A stretch of DNA of 64,000 nt, taken from an uncultured Sphingomonas sp. (lineage in GTDB: Bacteria > Pseudomonadota > Alphaproteobacteria > Sphingomonadales > Sphingomonadaceae). Position 1 is the stretch's first letter. Each line of letters opens with the position of its first letter. Made by a program: the position numbers and the translations under genes. The stretch is taken from contig CAJYOI010000017.1 of assembly GCA_913776045.1 (NCBI GenBank), forward strand, positions 1 to 64,000, in the 5' to 3' direction. Shown one piece after another: positions 27,069 to 35,554 of the stretch. The notes below the pieces were generated by a model. It made no database searches and had not been told where the DNA came from. It saw only the letters and a list, made by a program, of their open reading frames with translations.

Positions 27069-28223
27069 ATGAGCGATACGCCAACCGGTGGGGACCGGCC
27101 CGATGCGACTGCCGACAGCGAAGAGCCGGTAGCCAAGAAGCGCCTGAGCGGTCGCGCGAAGCTGATCCTGCTGGCGATGGCTCTGGTCTTGCTGGTCGCG
27201 GGCGGCATCTGGTTCGTGAATTACGAAACGCGCGGCAAGTATCTGGAGGAGACCAACGACGCGACGATCCAGGCCGACATGGTCACCGTCGCGCCGAAGA
27301 TCGCGGGCTATGTCTCGGCCGTGCTGGTGAACGAGAATCAAGACGTGCGTGCCGGGCAGCCGCTGGTGCGGATCGACGGGCGCAATGCTCAGGCGCAGGC
27401 CGCCCAGGCGGAGGCGCAGATCGCGCTCGCCGGGGCACAGGTCGAAGCCACCCGCGCGCAGGTGCGCGAACAATATGCCGCGATCGAACAGGCGCGTGCG
27501 CAGCTGGCCGCAGCACGAGTGAAGGCGGCGTTCGATGCGCAGGAAGTCGCACGTTATCGCCCGCTCGCCGCATCGGGCGCCGAGACTCGCGAGCAGCTTG
27601 CCCGGCTGGAGGCGACCGCGCGCCAGTCGGCGGAAAATGTCCGGTCGTCGGCCGCGACGCTCGCCGCGCAGGAACGCCGCGTCGGTACGATCCAGAGCCA
27701 GATCCGCCAAGGCGAGGCGCAGGGCCAGGCGGCGCGCGCGCAGCTGGCCTCGGCCAATGTCGACGTCGGCGCGGCGACGCTGACCGCCGCAGTCGGAGGG
27801 CGCGTCGGCGACAAGACGGTGACGCTGGGCCAGTTCGTCCAGGCCGGCACGCGGCTGATGTCGATCGTGCCGCTCGACAAGATATACGTCACCGCAAATT
27901 TCAAGGAAACGCAGCTGGCGTTGATGCGGCCGGGGCAGCCGGTCGACATCAAGGTCGATGCGCTGGAAGGCATGGTGCTGAAAGGCCACGTCGAAAGTCT
28001 GGCGCCGGGGACGGGCGCGCAATTCTCGTTGCTGCCGCCGCAGAACGCGACGGGCAATTTCACCAAGATTACACAGCGCGTGCCCGTGCGCGTGTCGATC
28101 GAGGCGACGCCTGCCGCGCGGCGCCTGCTGGTGCCGGGCCTGTCGGTGACGGTCACAGTCGACACCATCTCCGGTAAGGACGACATCAAGCGGGTCCGCG
28201 AGCAGCAGGAAAAGGCGAACTAA
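27069..28223 (+). CDS. HlyD/EmrA-type membrane fusion protein
   Basis: Periplasmic adaptor of an efflux system, 384 residues from the ATG at 27069. One N-terminal span lies near residues 32-50, a lipoyl-like half (NDATIQADMVTVAPKIAGYV) comes before and after a long helical hairpin of about 110-230, and a beta-barrel domain follows (IYVTANFKETQLALMRPGQ). The following genes encode an MFS pump and an outer-membrane factor, giving a complete EmrAB-TolC-type exporter. A convergent TetR gene may control it. Confidence 0.92.
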   Translation: MSDTPTGGDRPDATADSEEPVAKKRLSGRAKLILLAMALVLLVAGGIWFVNYETRGKYLEETNDATIQADMVTVAPKIAGYVSAVLVNENQDVRAGQPLVRIDGRNAQAQAAQAEAQIALAGAQVEATRAQVREQYAAIEQARAQLAAARVKAAFDAQEVARYRPLAASGAETREQLARLEATARQSAENVRSSAATLAAQERRVGTIQSQIRQGEAQGQAARAQLASANVDVGAATLTAAVGGRVGDKTVTLGQFVQAGTRLMSIVPLDKIYVTANFKETQLALMRPGQPVDIKVDALEGMVLKGHVESLAPGTGAQFSLLPPQNATGNFTKITQRVPVRVSIEATPAARRLLVPGLSVTVTVDTISGKDDIKRVREQQEKAN

Positions 28224-28224
28224 G

Positions 28225-29787
28225 GTGGCATCGGCCGCCCTGTCGATGCGTGGCGCCGCCAAGCCCGAACGCGCTGACCTGACCGCGTGGCTTGCCGTCG
28301 CGGCGGGGACGCTGGGCGCGTTGATGGCGACGCTCGACATCTCGATCGTCAATTCTGCGCTGCCGACGATCCAAGGCGAGATCGGCGCGAGCGGGACCGA
28401 GGGAACCTGGATCGCCACCGCCTATCTGGTCGCTGAGATCGTCATCATTCCGATGGCGGCGTGGCTCCAGCGGCTGCTCGGCTTGCGGACCTTCCTGCTG
28501 ATCGCCGCGGGGCTGTTCACCGCCTTTTCGGTGCTCTGCGGCATCTCGACCAATTTGACGATGATGATCATCGGCCGCATCGGGCAGGGCTTCACCGGCG
28601 GGGCGATGATTCCGACCGCGCAAACGATCATCGCTCAGCGCCTGCCACCCGCGCAACAGCCGGTCGGTATCGCCGCGTTCGGGGTGACCGCGATCATGGG
28701 GCCGGTGCTGGGGCCGCTGGTCGGCGGGTGGCTGACGGAGAATATCAGCTGGCATTACGCTTTCTTCATCAACGTGCCGATCTGCGCAGTGCTCATCACC
28801 CTGCTGCTCTTCGGCCTGCCGCACGAGAAGGCGAAGCCTGAGTTACTGGGCGAGGCGGACTGGATTGGTATCGCCGGCCTTGCGCTCGGGCTGGGTGGTC
28901 TGACCGTATTTCTGGAGGACGGTCAGCGCGAACAATGGTTCTCGTCCGACCTGATCCTCTGGATGTTCGCGATCACCATCATCGGCTTCGCCATGATCGC
29001 CTGGGGGCAGTTCTTCGCCAAAAGCCCGATCGTGAAGCTGCGACTGCTGCGCGATCGCCAGTTCGGTGCGGTCATCCTGATGGGGATCGTGCTGGGCGTC
29101 GTGCTCTATGGCACCAGCTACGCCATTCCGCAGTTCTTGGCGGCGATCGCTGGGTACAATGCGTTGCAGGCGGGCAAGGTGGTGCTGCTCTCGGGCATCC
29201 CAAGCCTCTTCATGATGGCGATCGTGCCGATCCTGCTGAAACGCATCGACATTCGCATCGCGGTGGCGACGGGCCTGTTCATCATGGGCTTCAGCGCGCT
29301 GCTCGATGCCGAACTGACCGCGGCCTCGGCGGGGGCGGACTTCACCGTGTCGCAATTGCTGCGTGGCGTGGGTCAGATCCTGGGCATGTTGTTTCTCAGC
29401 CAGGCGGTCGTGCGGTCGGTCCCGCCGGAGGAAGCCGGCGACGCCTCCGGCCTGTTCAACGCCGCGCGCAACCTGGGCGGCAGCTTTGCGCTGGCCGGTA
29501 TCTCGGTCCTGCAGGACCAGCGGATGTGGTTTCATTCGCGCCGGCTGGAGGAGACGCTGAGCGCGAACAGCGTCGACGTGCAGGGCTATGTCGGCGCGCT
29601 GGGCGCGGCGGTCGGCGACCAGACTGCCGGACTGCGGCTGCTGAGCGGGCAGATCCAGCTGCAGGCGCTGACGATGACCTACAACGATATCTTCTGGATC
29701 ATGGGTGTCGGCACGCTGGCCGTGCTGCCGCTCGTCCTGTTCCTCCGGCCGCTGCCCAAGGGCGCCGGCCCGGCGATGGTGCACTGA
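28225..29787 (+). CDS. DHA2-family MFS multidrug transporter (EmrB-like)
   Basis: Inner-membrane proton-drug antiporter of 520 residues with about 14 spans. The motif LDISIVNSALPTIQGEIG in span 1 and GWLTENISWHYAFFINVP around span 5 are typical of the DHA2 group. The GTG start at 28225 follows the adaptor gene by one base; an ATG at 28246 is possible. The stop overlaps the outer-membrane factor start. It is inferred to export toxic organic compounds; the substrate is unknown. Confidence 0.93.
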   Translation: MASAALSMRGAAKPERADLTAWLAVAAGTLGALMATLDISIVNSALPTIQGEIGASGTEGTWIATAYLVAEIVIIPMAAWLQRLLGLRTFLLIAAGLFTAFSVLCGISTNLTMMIIGRIGQGFTGGAMIPTAQTIIAQRLPPAQQPVGIAAFGVTAIMGPVLGPLVGGWLTENISWHYAFFINVPICAVLITLLLFGLPHEKAKPELLGEADWIGIAGLALGLGGLTVFLEDGQREQWFSSDLILWMFAITIIGFAMIAWGQFFAKSPIVKLRLLRDRQFGAVILMGIVLGVVLYGTSYAIPQFLAAIAGYNALQAGKVVLLSGIPSLFMMAIVPILLKRIDIRIAVATGLFIMGFSALLDAELTAASAGADFTVSQLLRGVGQILGMLFLSQAVVRSVPPEEAGDASGLFNAARNLGGSFALAGISVLQDQRMWFHSRRLEETLSANSVDVQGYVGALGAAVGDQTAGLRLLSGQIQLQALTMTYNDIFWIMGVGTLAVLPLVLFLRPLPKGAGPAMVH

Positions 29788-31250
29788 TGCGAAAGCCCCT
29801 TCTTTTCCTCGTCCCCGTGATGCTGACCGGTTGCACGGTCGGTCCCAATTACGCCGGCCCGCCGACGACGGCGTCGCATGCGGTCGCGCGCGGCAGTTTC
29901 GTGCGGGCAGGCGTCCAGACGACCGCCGATACGCCCGCGCTGTCGACCTGGTGGGAGGGGTTCAACGACCCGCTCCTCAATGCTCTCGTTGCCGACGCGC
30001 TGGCGCACAGTCCGACGATCGATCAGGTGACTGCGCGCGTGCGCGAGGCGCAGGCCCAGGCGCGGCAGCAGAAGACCAGCCGGTTGCCGAGCGTCAGTGC
30101 GAACGGCACCGTCATCCGCGCCGACCTGCCGCCGATCGGCGGGCAGGGAGAAGGCACCGACCTGACCTTCTACAACCTTGGCCTCAACGCCGCGTGGGAA
30201 CTCGATCTGTTCGGCGGCGGGCGGCGGGCGAACGAGCAGGCCAATGCGAACGTCGGCGCGCGGATCGCCGATCTGGCCGATGCGCAGGTGTCGCTGACCG
30301 CCGGCGTCGCGCAGGCGTATGTGGCGTTGCGTGATGTGCAGGAGCGGATACGCCTGAACGCCCATTCGACCGATCTCCAGAAGCGCCAGATCGCGCTGAC
30401 CCGCCAGCGGTTCGACCTTGGAACGGCGTCAAAGCTCGACCTCGAACGCTTGCAGGAGCAGCTCGAACAGACGCAGGCGCAGGCGATCCCGCTGGCGGCG
30501 CAGCGCGACGAGTATCTCAACCAGCTCGCGGTGCTGACCGGGCGGACGCCCGGCGCGCTCGACGCGACGCTCAGCACGGCGATGCCGGTGCCGCTACCGC
30601 CTGCGCAGGTTGCGGTCGGCGATCCGGCGCAGCTCATCGCCCGGCGCCCCGACGTGCGCGCGGCCGAGCGGCAGCTGGCGGCGGCGACTGCGGGTGTCGG
30701 GGTCAGCAAGGCGAAGGAATTGCCGACGGTGCGCTTCCTCGGGCTGCTGGGCTTGGGCGGGACGACACCGGGGGCGGTGTTCGATCTCGGCAATCTGACG
30801 ACGCTGGCCGCCCCGTCGCTCAGCTGGTCGGTCCTCGACTTCGGCCGCGCGAAAGCCGCGACGCGCGCGTCGGAGGCGCAGCGCGACGCCGCCGATGCGA
30901 CCTATCGCCGCACGGTGCTGGAGGCGCTGGAGGATGCCGAGACGCAGCTATCGCGCTTCGCCAACACCCGCCTGCAACTCGGCCAGCTGGCGCAGGCGGA
31001 GGCGACGTCGGCACGGGCAGCGACGCTGAATCGCCAGCGCGTCGCGGCGGGGACCAGCCGGCTGATCGACCAGCTCGACATCGAGCGCCAGCAGATCGCC
31101 GCGCGGATCGCGGTTGCGCAGGCGAAGGCGGGATTGAGCACCAGCTATATCGGCGTGAACAAGGCGCTGGGACTCGGCTGGAGCGCGCCAGACACGGCGG
31201 CGATCAGCGCGGGCGCAGGCCCGAAAACAGCAGGTCCAACGCCTCGCTGA
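29787..31250 (+). CDS. Outer-membrane efflux lipoprotein (NodT/OprM type)
   Basis: TolC-like outer-membrane factor, 487 residues. The signal peptide ends in the lipobox LTGCT, so it is lipidated. Two copies of the OEP repeat are visible, with long helices (LADAQVSLTAGVAQAYVALR; DATYRRTVLEALEDAETQLS). It starts at the ATG overlapping the stop of the pump gene and completes the tripartite exporter. Its last 47 bases overlap the end of the opposite TetR gene. Confidence 0.92.
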   Translation: MRKPLLFLVPVMLTGCTVGPNYAGPPTTASHAVARGSFVRAGVQTTADTPALSTWWEGFNDPLLNALVADALAHSPTIDQVTARVREAQAQARQQKTSRLPSVSANGTVIRADLPPIGGQGEGTDLTFYNLGLNAAWELDLFGGGRRANEQANANVGARIADLADAQVSLTAGVAQAYVALRDVQERIRLNAHSTDLQKRQIALTRQRFDLGTASKLDLERLQEQLEQTQAQAIPLAAQRDEYLNQLAVLTGRTPGALDATLSTAMPVPLPPAQVAVGDPAQLIARRPDVRAAERQLAAATAGVGVSKAKELPTVRFLGLLGLGGTTPGAVFDLGNLTTLAAPSLSWSVLDFGRAKAATRASEAQRDAADATYRRTVLEALEDAETQLSRFANTRLQLGQLAQAEATSARAATLNRQRVAAGTSRLIDQLDIERQQIAARIAVAQAKAGLSTSYIGVNKALGLGWSAPDTAAISAGAGPKTAGPTPR

Positions 31251-31785
31251 GGCAATCGACCTGCTCGTCGCGCGTCATGTGCGGGAGGAGCAGGCCGCCG
31301 GCCATGCGCACGGTCAGCACGATGTGATGCGCCGTCGTGTCGGCGCCCAGCTCGCCGCGCGCGCGGGCAGCATCGACGGCGGGTGTCAGCAACGCGTCCA
31401 GCCGGTCGCCCAGCGCGCGAAAGGCGATGATGTTCGCTTCGTCCTCGCCCAGATCGGCGGCGATGCGGGCGAACAGCGTCAGCGCGGACGCACCCTGGCG
31501 GATCATCGCGGCGACCGTCTCGCGGATCGGCGCGGCCGGATCGATCATGCCGACCAGCGCTTCCACTTCGGCCGCGAAGATCGCAATGGCCAGCGCCCCG
31601 CGGTCCTTGAAGTTGCGATACAATGTCGCGCGCCCGACCCCGGCCTTTTCGGCGATCGATTCCAGGCGCACGCCGTAGCCTTCCGCGCGAAACGCGTCGG
31701 CCGCCGCGGCCAGCAGCGCCTGGCGCCGGCGCTGTGCGTCCTGTCGAGGCGCGCGGGGCGCGCGGGGGGCGGCGGGGTCGGTCAT
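31204..31785 (-). CDS. TetR/AcrR-family regulator
   Basis: DNA-binding repressor of about 193 residues from the ATG at 31785 (a GTG at 31833 would add 16 residues). The helix-turn-helix is SIAEKAGVGRATLYRNFKDR near residues 36-55; the helical C-terminal part would bind a ligand. It is convergent with and overlaps the efflux operon, and a role in controlling that operon is inferred from position only. Confidence 0.88.
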   Translation of the reverse strand: MTDPAAPRAPRAPRQDAQRRRQALLAAAADAFRAEGYGVRLESIAEKAGVGRATLYRNFKDRGALAIAIFAAEVEALVGMIDPAAPIRETVAAMIRQGASALTLFARIAADLGEDEANIIAFRALGDRLDALLTPAVDAARARGELGADTTAHHIVLTVRMAGGLLLPHMTRDEQVDCLSEALDLLFSGLRPR

Positions 31786-31858
31786 GCCGGGCGACGCATG
31801 CCTGAAGCGGCCCGCGTCTGGCAAGCGAGTCACTGACGGGAGCGGCCTTTCCTAATGC

Positions 31859-32085
31859 TCAGCGCATCCAGTCGAGCTGGATCCACAGCTTGCGCGTGTC
31901 TACCGCGGCGGTGTCGGCGCGATAGTCGGCGAAGCGGATGCCGGCGGTCGTTCGACCGAGCAGACCTTGGGCGGGCAGGTCGAGTGCGTTGCCGTAATGC
32001 CAGACCAGACGGTCGCTTTCGAACCGGTGCCAGATTGCGGTCACACTGACCGCCTTGACGCGGCCGAGATGCTTCCAGCCCCGTT
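31859..32085 (-). pseudogene. C-terminal remnant of an outer-membrane beta-barrel protein
   Basis: The minus-strand frame reads from about 32085 to TGA 31859 and ends VDTRKLWIQLDWMR. Alternating strands (AIWHRFESDRLVWHYGNALD, TTAGIRFADYRADT) and the closing RKLW-QLDW block look like the last strands of a barrel. The expected N-terminal several hundred residues are missing, and the fragment meets an IS5 piece on the other strand. The exact family is not recognised. Confidence 0.4.
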
Positions 32086-32090
32086 GTTGC

Positions 32091-32165
32091 ATCGAAACCG
32101 TATGCGGCCGCCTCAAGGACTGGCGCCGCGTCACGACCCGCTACGATCGCTGCCCATACGCCTGA
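32091..32165 (+). pseudogene. IS5-family transposase C-terminal fragment
   Basis: This stretch reads IETVCGRLKDWRRVTTRYDR then CPYA and a stop; it matches the conserved end of IS5-type (IS427-group-like) transposases. Only about 25 codons remain, and the sequence diverges before the usual hydrophobic end. It lies left of katE on the plus strand. Confidence 0.7.
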
Positions 32166-32680
32166 TCGGTCGCAGTGCGCCTTGACAGTGTGATTGGGTT
32201 GATACGTCGAGAATGTCGATCGACTGAATGACGCTCGACGCGTGCTTGCCGAACCAACGCACGAACAATGCGAAAACAGGCGCACACCGAAGCGAGCATG
32301 TCGATGGGAAGCGCCGGTTCCTGCCGGTCGGGCAGGATGGTGATCCCTGCGGGGAAAATCACCATGGCATAAGAAACTAAGAATTTCAGGTGGTAAGATC
32401 GTGCTTCCCCAAGGCCTTTATATCAGTGGGCTCGACCTATTCTTATACCTTCTCACCGTCCGCACCCCGACCTTGCCGTGATACCTTTCATCATAGGCCC
32501 TCGTCGCGTGTCAGTCATTCAGTATTGCGGTTTATCTCCAAAGGACCTGGAGATTACGGGGTTTGTGGTAGGGGGCGGCCTGTCCGGTTTTTAGGCGACG
32601 ATCGCGAGCGAAAGCGGTCGCCCGAGGACCGCAACCGGGTCTTTGCTGCCCCACCACAATCGGATCATAGCATCCCGAAT
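32166..32680. other. Gene-free stretch left of katE
   Basis: No convincing coding sequence was found on either strand. The part around 32370-32470 is richer in A and T than its surroundings. It follows an IS5 fragment and may include more degraded mobile-element DNA. Short frames here have no recognisable motif. Confidence 0.5.
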
Positions 32681-32707
32681 GGGCGAACCGACGCCGCCGG
32701 TTCGCCC
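32681..32707 (-). terminator. Hairpin after katE
   Basis: GGGCGAACC and GGTTCGCCC form a perfect 9-bp stem with a 9-base loop, starting eight bases after the katE stop codon in its direction of reading. No T-tract follows, so factor-independent termination is plausible but not certain. Confidence 0.55.
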
Positions 32708-32714
32708 TGTGCAG

Positions 32715-34784
32715 TTACACCAGCGTTCGCACGCGGGGTTCGCGGTCGTAGAAGCGTCGGGCCGCGGCGGCGACGAAGCCGTCGCCTAGGGCTGTCACGC
32801 CCGCGTCCCGCTCAACACCAGCTTTGTCGAGCAAGGGTTTTGCCGCATCGCTCGCGCCGATTGCCTTCAGATGGCCGAAGGCATCCATCACGAATTGAAC
32901 GGCGGCGGCTTCCTTCACCAGTGCCGCACACCCCTCGGCCGATACGACGACGGCGACTGCGTCGAAGATCTGGCTCGGCGTGCCCGCCAGCTGCCCGTCG
33001 GCCTTACGCCTAGACCCGTCGGCCAGCGTCGCGCCGCCGACCTTAGGCGCGACGAGAACGACCTTGCCCTTTGCCGCCTCGACAGCGGCGACCACCGCGT
33101 CGATCGCGGCACCGTCGCTGCCGTCTGCGAAGAGGATGCCAACGCTGCGACCTTCTAACGTGGCCCGCATGTTCTTGTGGATCGACAACGCGTCGGACGG
33201 CGCCATGTCAACAGGCTCGCGCTCGGCCGGTGCCTTTTCCGGCAGGTTGATGCCCAGGCCATCGGCGACGCGGGCGGCCAGATCCTCATCGACATTGCGC
33301 AGGTTCGCCACCATCCGCGGCGGAACCTGATCGAGTACCCCGACCTTCGACAACTCGAACACAAAGGACGATGCGATATGCGCCTGCTCGTTCTCAGTCT
33401 GCGAGCGATAGAACAGCCGTGCTTGACTATAATGGTCGGCGAACAGTTCGGCACGAACGCGCAGCTTGTGGCCCTGTTCGTCGGGCCCGGTCGCGGCGTT
33501 CACCGTGGCGAAGCCGCGCTCGACGCTCTCGCGTGGGCCGCCATCCTCACCGTGCGCGGCCAGACTGTTGGGTTCGTAGTTGGCGCGCCCCTTGAGCACG
33601 TGCGTCTGCATCTTGCCGTCGCGCTGGAAGTTGCCGAACGGACAGCGCGGGGCGTTGATCGGGATTTGGTGAAAGTTGGTAGTGCCGAGGCGCGAATTCT
33701 GCGTGTCGAGGTAGCTGAACAGCCGCCCCTGAAGCAGCGGGTCGTTCGAGAAATCGATCCCCGGCACGATGTTGGTCGGCAAAAACGCGACCTGTTCGGT
33801 TTCGGCAAAGAAATTGTCCGGATTGCGGTTCAGTGTCAGCGTACCGATGATCCGGACGGGGACGTCGTCCTCGGGAATAAGCTTGGTCGCATCGAGTACG
33901 TCGTACGGCTGCGCCTCGGCGAACGCTTGGTCGAATACCTGGATGCCCAGGTCCCATTGCGGAAACGCGCCGGTGTCAATCGCCTCCCAAAGGTCTCGGC
34001 GCTGATAGTCGTTGTCGGCGGCCTGCAACTTTAGTGCCTCGTCCCAGATCGTCGATTGCAACCCCAGGCGCGGCTTCCAGTGGAATTTTACGAAGCTTGT
34101 CCTGCCCTCGGCATTGACCAGCTTGAAGGTGTGGACGCCGAAGCCCTCCATCGTGCGGAACGAGCGAGGCAGGGTGCGGTCCGACATCGCCCACATCAGC
34201 ATGTGCGTCGTTTCGGGCATCAACGACGCCCAGTCCCAGAAGGTGTCGTGCGCGCTGCCCGCCTGCGGATAGGCGCGATCGGCCTCCATCTTCACCGAAT
34301 GAACGAGATCGGGGAACTTGATCGCGTCCTGAATGAAGAACACCGGAATGTTATTGCCGACCAGATCCCAATTGCCCTCGCGAGTATAGAACTTCACGGC
34401 AAAGCCACGCACGTCGCGCGGCGTGTCGACCGAGCCCGCACCGCCCGCGACCGTCGAGAAACGGACGAAAACCTCGGTCCGTTCGCCTTTCGTGAAGACC
34501 GCCGCCTTCGACAGATCAGAGATATCATCGGTGGCCTCGAACACGCCATGCGCGCCGGAGCCGCGAGCGTGGACGATCCGCTCTGGAATCCGCTCGTGGT
34601 CGAAGTGAAAGATCTTCTCGCGAAGGACGAAATCTTCGAGCAGCGTTGGGCCGCGGGCGCCGGATTTCAGGCTGTTCTGATTGTCGCTGACGGGCACGCC
34701 GTGGTTCGTGGTCAACACCCCATTGCCGGATGCGCGCTGGTGCGTTTCGCCACCGTTGCCGGTGACAGTTTTCATATCGTTCAT
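32715..34784 (-). CDS. katE: Large-subunit catalase (HPII/KatE type)
   Basis: Clade 2 monofunctional catalase, 689 residues, splitting hydrogen peroxide in the cytoplasm. The ATG at 34784 follows GAAGGA. The distal His is in RIVHARGSGAHG near residue 62, the Asn in DLVGNNIPVFFIQD near 135, and the haem-ligand Tyr in RLFSYLDTQNSRLG near 350. The extra C-terminal flavodoxin-like domain (about 550-689, VGILFADGSDGAAI) marks the large-subunit class. It stands alone between mobile-element remnants. A stationary-phase or stress promoter is likely upstream but was not recognised. Confidence 0.95.
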   Translation of the reverse strand: MNDMKTVTGNGGETHQRASGNGVLTTNHGVPVSDNQNSLKSGARGPTLLEDFVLREKIFHFDHERIPERIVHARGSGAHGVFEATDDISDLSKAAVFTKGERTEVFVRFSTVAGGAGSVDTPRDVRGFAVKFYTREGNWDLVGNNIPVFFIQDAIKFPDLVHSVKMEADRAYPQAGSAHDTFWDWASLMPETTHMLMWAMSDRTLPRSFRTMEGFGVHTFKLVNAEGRTSFVKFHWKPRLGLQSTIWDEALKLQAADNDYQRRDLWEAIDTGAFPQWDLGIQVFDQAFAEAQPYDVLDATKLIPEDDVPVRIIGTLTLNRNPDNFFAETEQVAFLPTNIVPGIDFSNDPLLQGRLFSYLDTQNSRLGTTNFHQIPINAPRCPFGNFQRDGKMQTHVLKGRANYEPNSLAAHGEDGGPRESVERGFATVNAATGPDEQGHKLRVRAELFADHYSQARLFYRSQTENEQAHIASSFVFELSKVGVLDQVPPRMVANLRNVDEDLAARVADGLGINLPEKAPAEREPVDMAPSDALSIHKNMRATLEGRSVGILFADGSDGAAIDAVVAAVEAAKGKVVLVAPKVGGATLADGSRRKADGQLAGTPSQIFDAVAVVVSAEGCAALVKEAAAVQFVMDAFGHLKAIGASDAAKPLLDKAGVERDAGVTALGDGFVAAAARRFYDREPRVRTLV

Positions 34785-35108
34785 GGGGGTCCTTCGCTCG
34801 CAATTGGGGGGCTTAGGCATGTCAACGAACGAGCGCGCGGAAGGTCCCGGGCGAGCGCATCTATCGTCTTGCCGCGCACCGAAGGACCGAGCTTTCTTTC
34901 GATGGCCAGACCACGGCGGTGATGAACGAGTCTCAGATCTCGGGAAACGCCAAATTTGCCACAGATCACGAAGTGCGGATTTCTCGTTCGCCGAACCGCA
35001 ACCGCGCGGCGTGACTGCAAGGTGATAGACATCCAGACTATGTTGCGAGCATCGAGACGCGCGTTCTGCGGACAGAATAGAATATTACTCGTCTGTCCGT
35101 GCGAACCC
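34785..35108. other. katE upstream region without a gene
   Basis: This region holds the katE promoter in principle, but no clear -35/-10 or OxyR-like site could be chosen. The plus-strand frames here are short and have no motif. The right part (about 35035-35100) leads into the IS5 fragment. Confidence 0.5.
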
Positions 35109-35234
35109 CGCTTTAGGCGGTACCGGCTGTTCGTGGACGCGATCCTGTGGATCGCTGGCAATGCGGCGCGCTGGCGTGACCTGCCGGAGGTCTTGGGCAA
35201 GTGGACAGGGGTGCATGCCCGGTTCCGACGCTAA
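35109..35234 (+). pseudogene. IS5-family transposase N-terminal fragment
   Basis: The plus frame reads RRYRLFVDAILWIAGNAARW then RDLPEVLGKWTGVHARFRR and stops at TAA 35232-35234. This is the conserved N-terminal block of IS5-type transposases (compare family pattern LFVEAVLWI, WRDLPE). The first residues and everything downstream are missing. It may be the partner of the C-terminal piece left of katE. Confidence 0.75.
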
Positions 35235-35323
35235 TCGTCCACTCGCCGCGCGCTGAGCTGGTTCGTGGGCAGACGCGGCTCGATCGCCGCCCACGCTTCA
35301 TCCGAAAACCAGAGCAGCGCCAT
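35231..35323 (-). pseudogene. Second IS5-type transposase start, opposite strand
   Basis: A minus-strand frame starts at ATG 35323 with GGAGGAG upstream and reads MALLWFSDEAWAAIEPRLPT then NQLSARRVDD before TAG. This is the typical N-terminus of IS5-family transposases. Only 30 codons remain because the sequence runs straight into the opposite IS5 fragment; their stop codons overlap (CTAA). Confidence 0.65.
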
Positions 35324-35554
35324 GCCTCTCTCCTCCTGATCCACCCACTGGTGAATCAGGAAAAGTGTCACCCCTCAAGATGCTGATTGGGTTTGGACCA
35401 TAAAAGGGACCTGTGACCACGTTCCTGATGCGAAGCCTTTAGAAAAAATGTTCGATGACGACCTAGCCTCGAGGGCGGCCTCGAGCGTCTGCGAGGGTGC
35501 AATGACCGTCCGGGCGTCACAATTAACGTTGGGACTCGCGCCATGGCTAGGCGG
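35324..35554. other. Gap between IS remnant and GGDEF-EAL gene
   Basis: No gene is supported here. The left part may hold the terminal end of the second IS5 remnant (near 35350-35385). A 7-bp stem (CTCGAGG/CCTCGAG) lies at 35469-35486, about 70 bases past the stop of the GGDEF-EAL gene, and might help end its transcript. Confidence 0.4.

Noticed and set aside
34681-35025. Plus-strand frame across the katE start region
   Set aside because: It is mostly antisense to katE and its promoter and has no recognisable feature.
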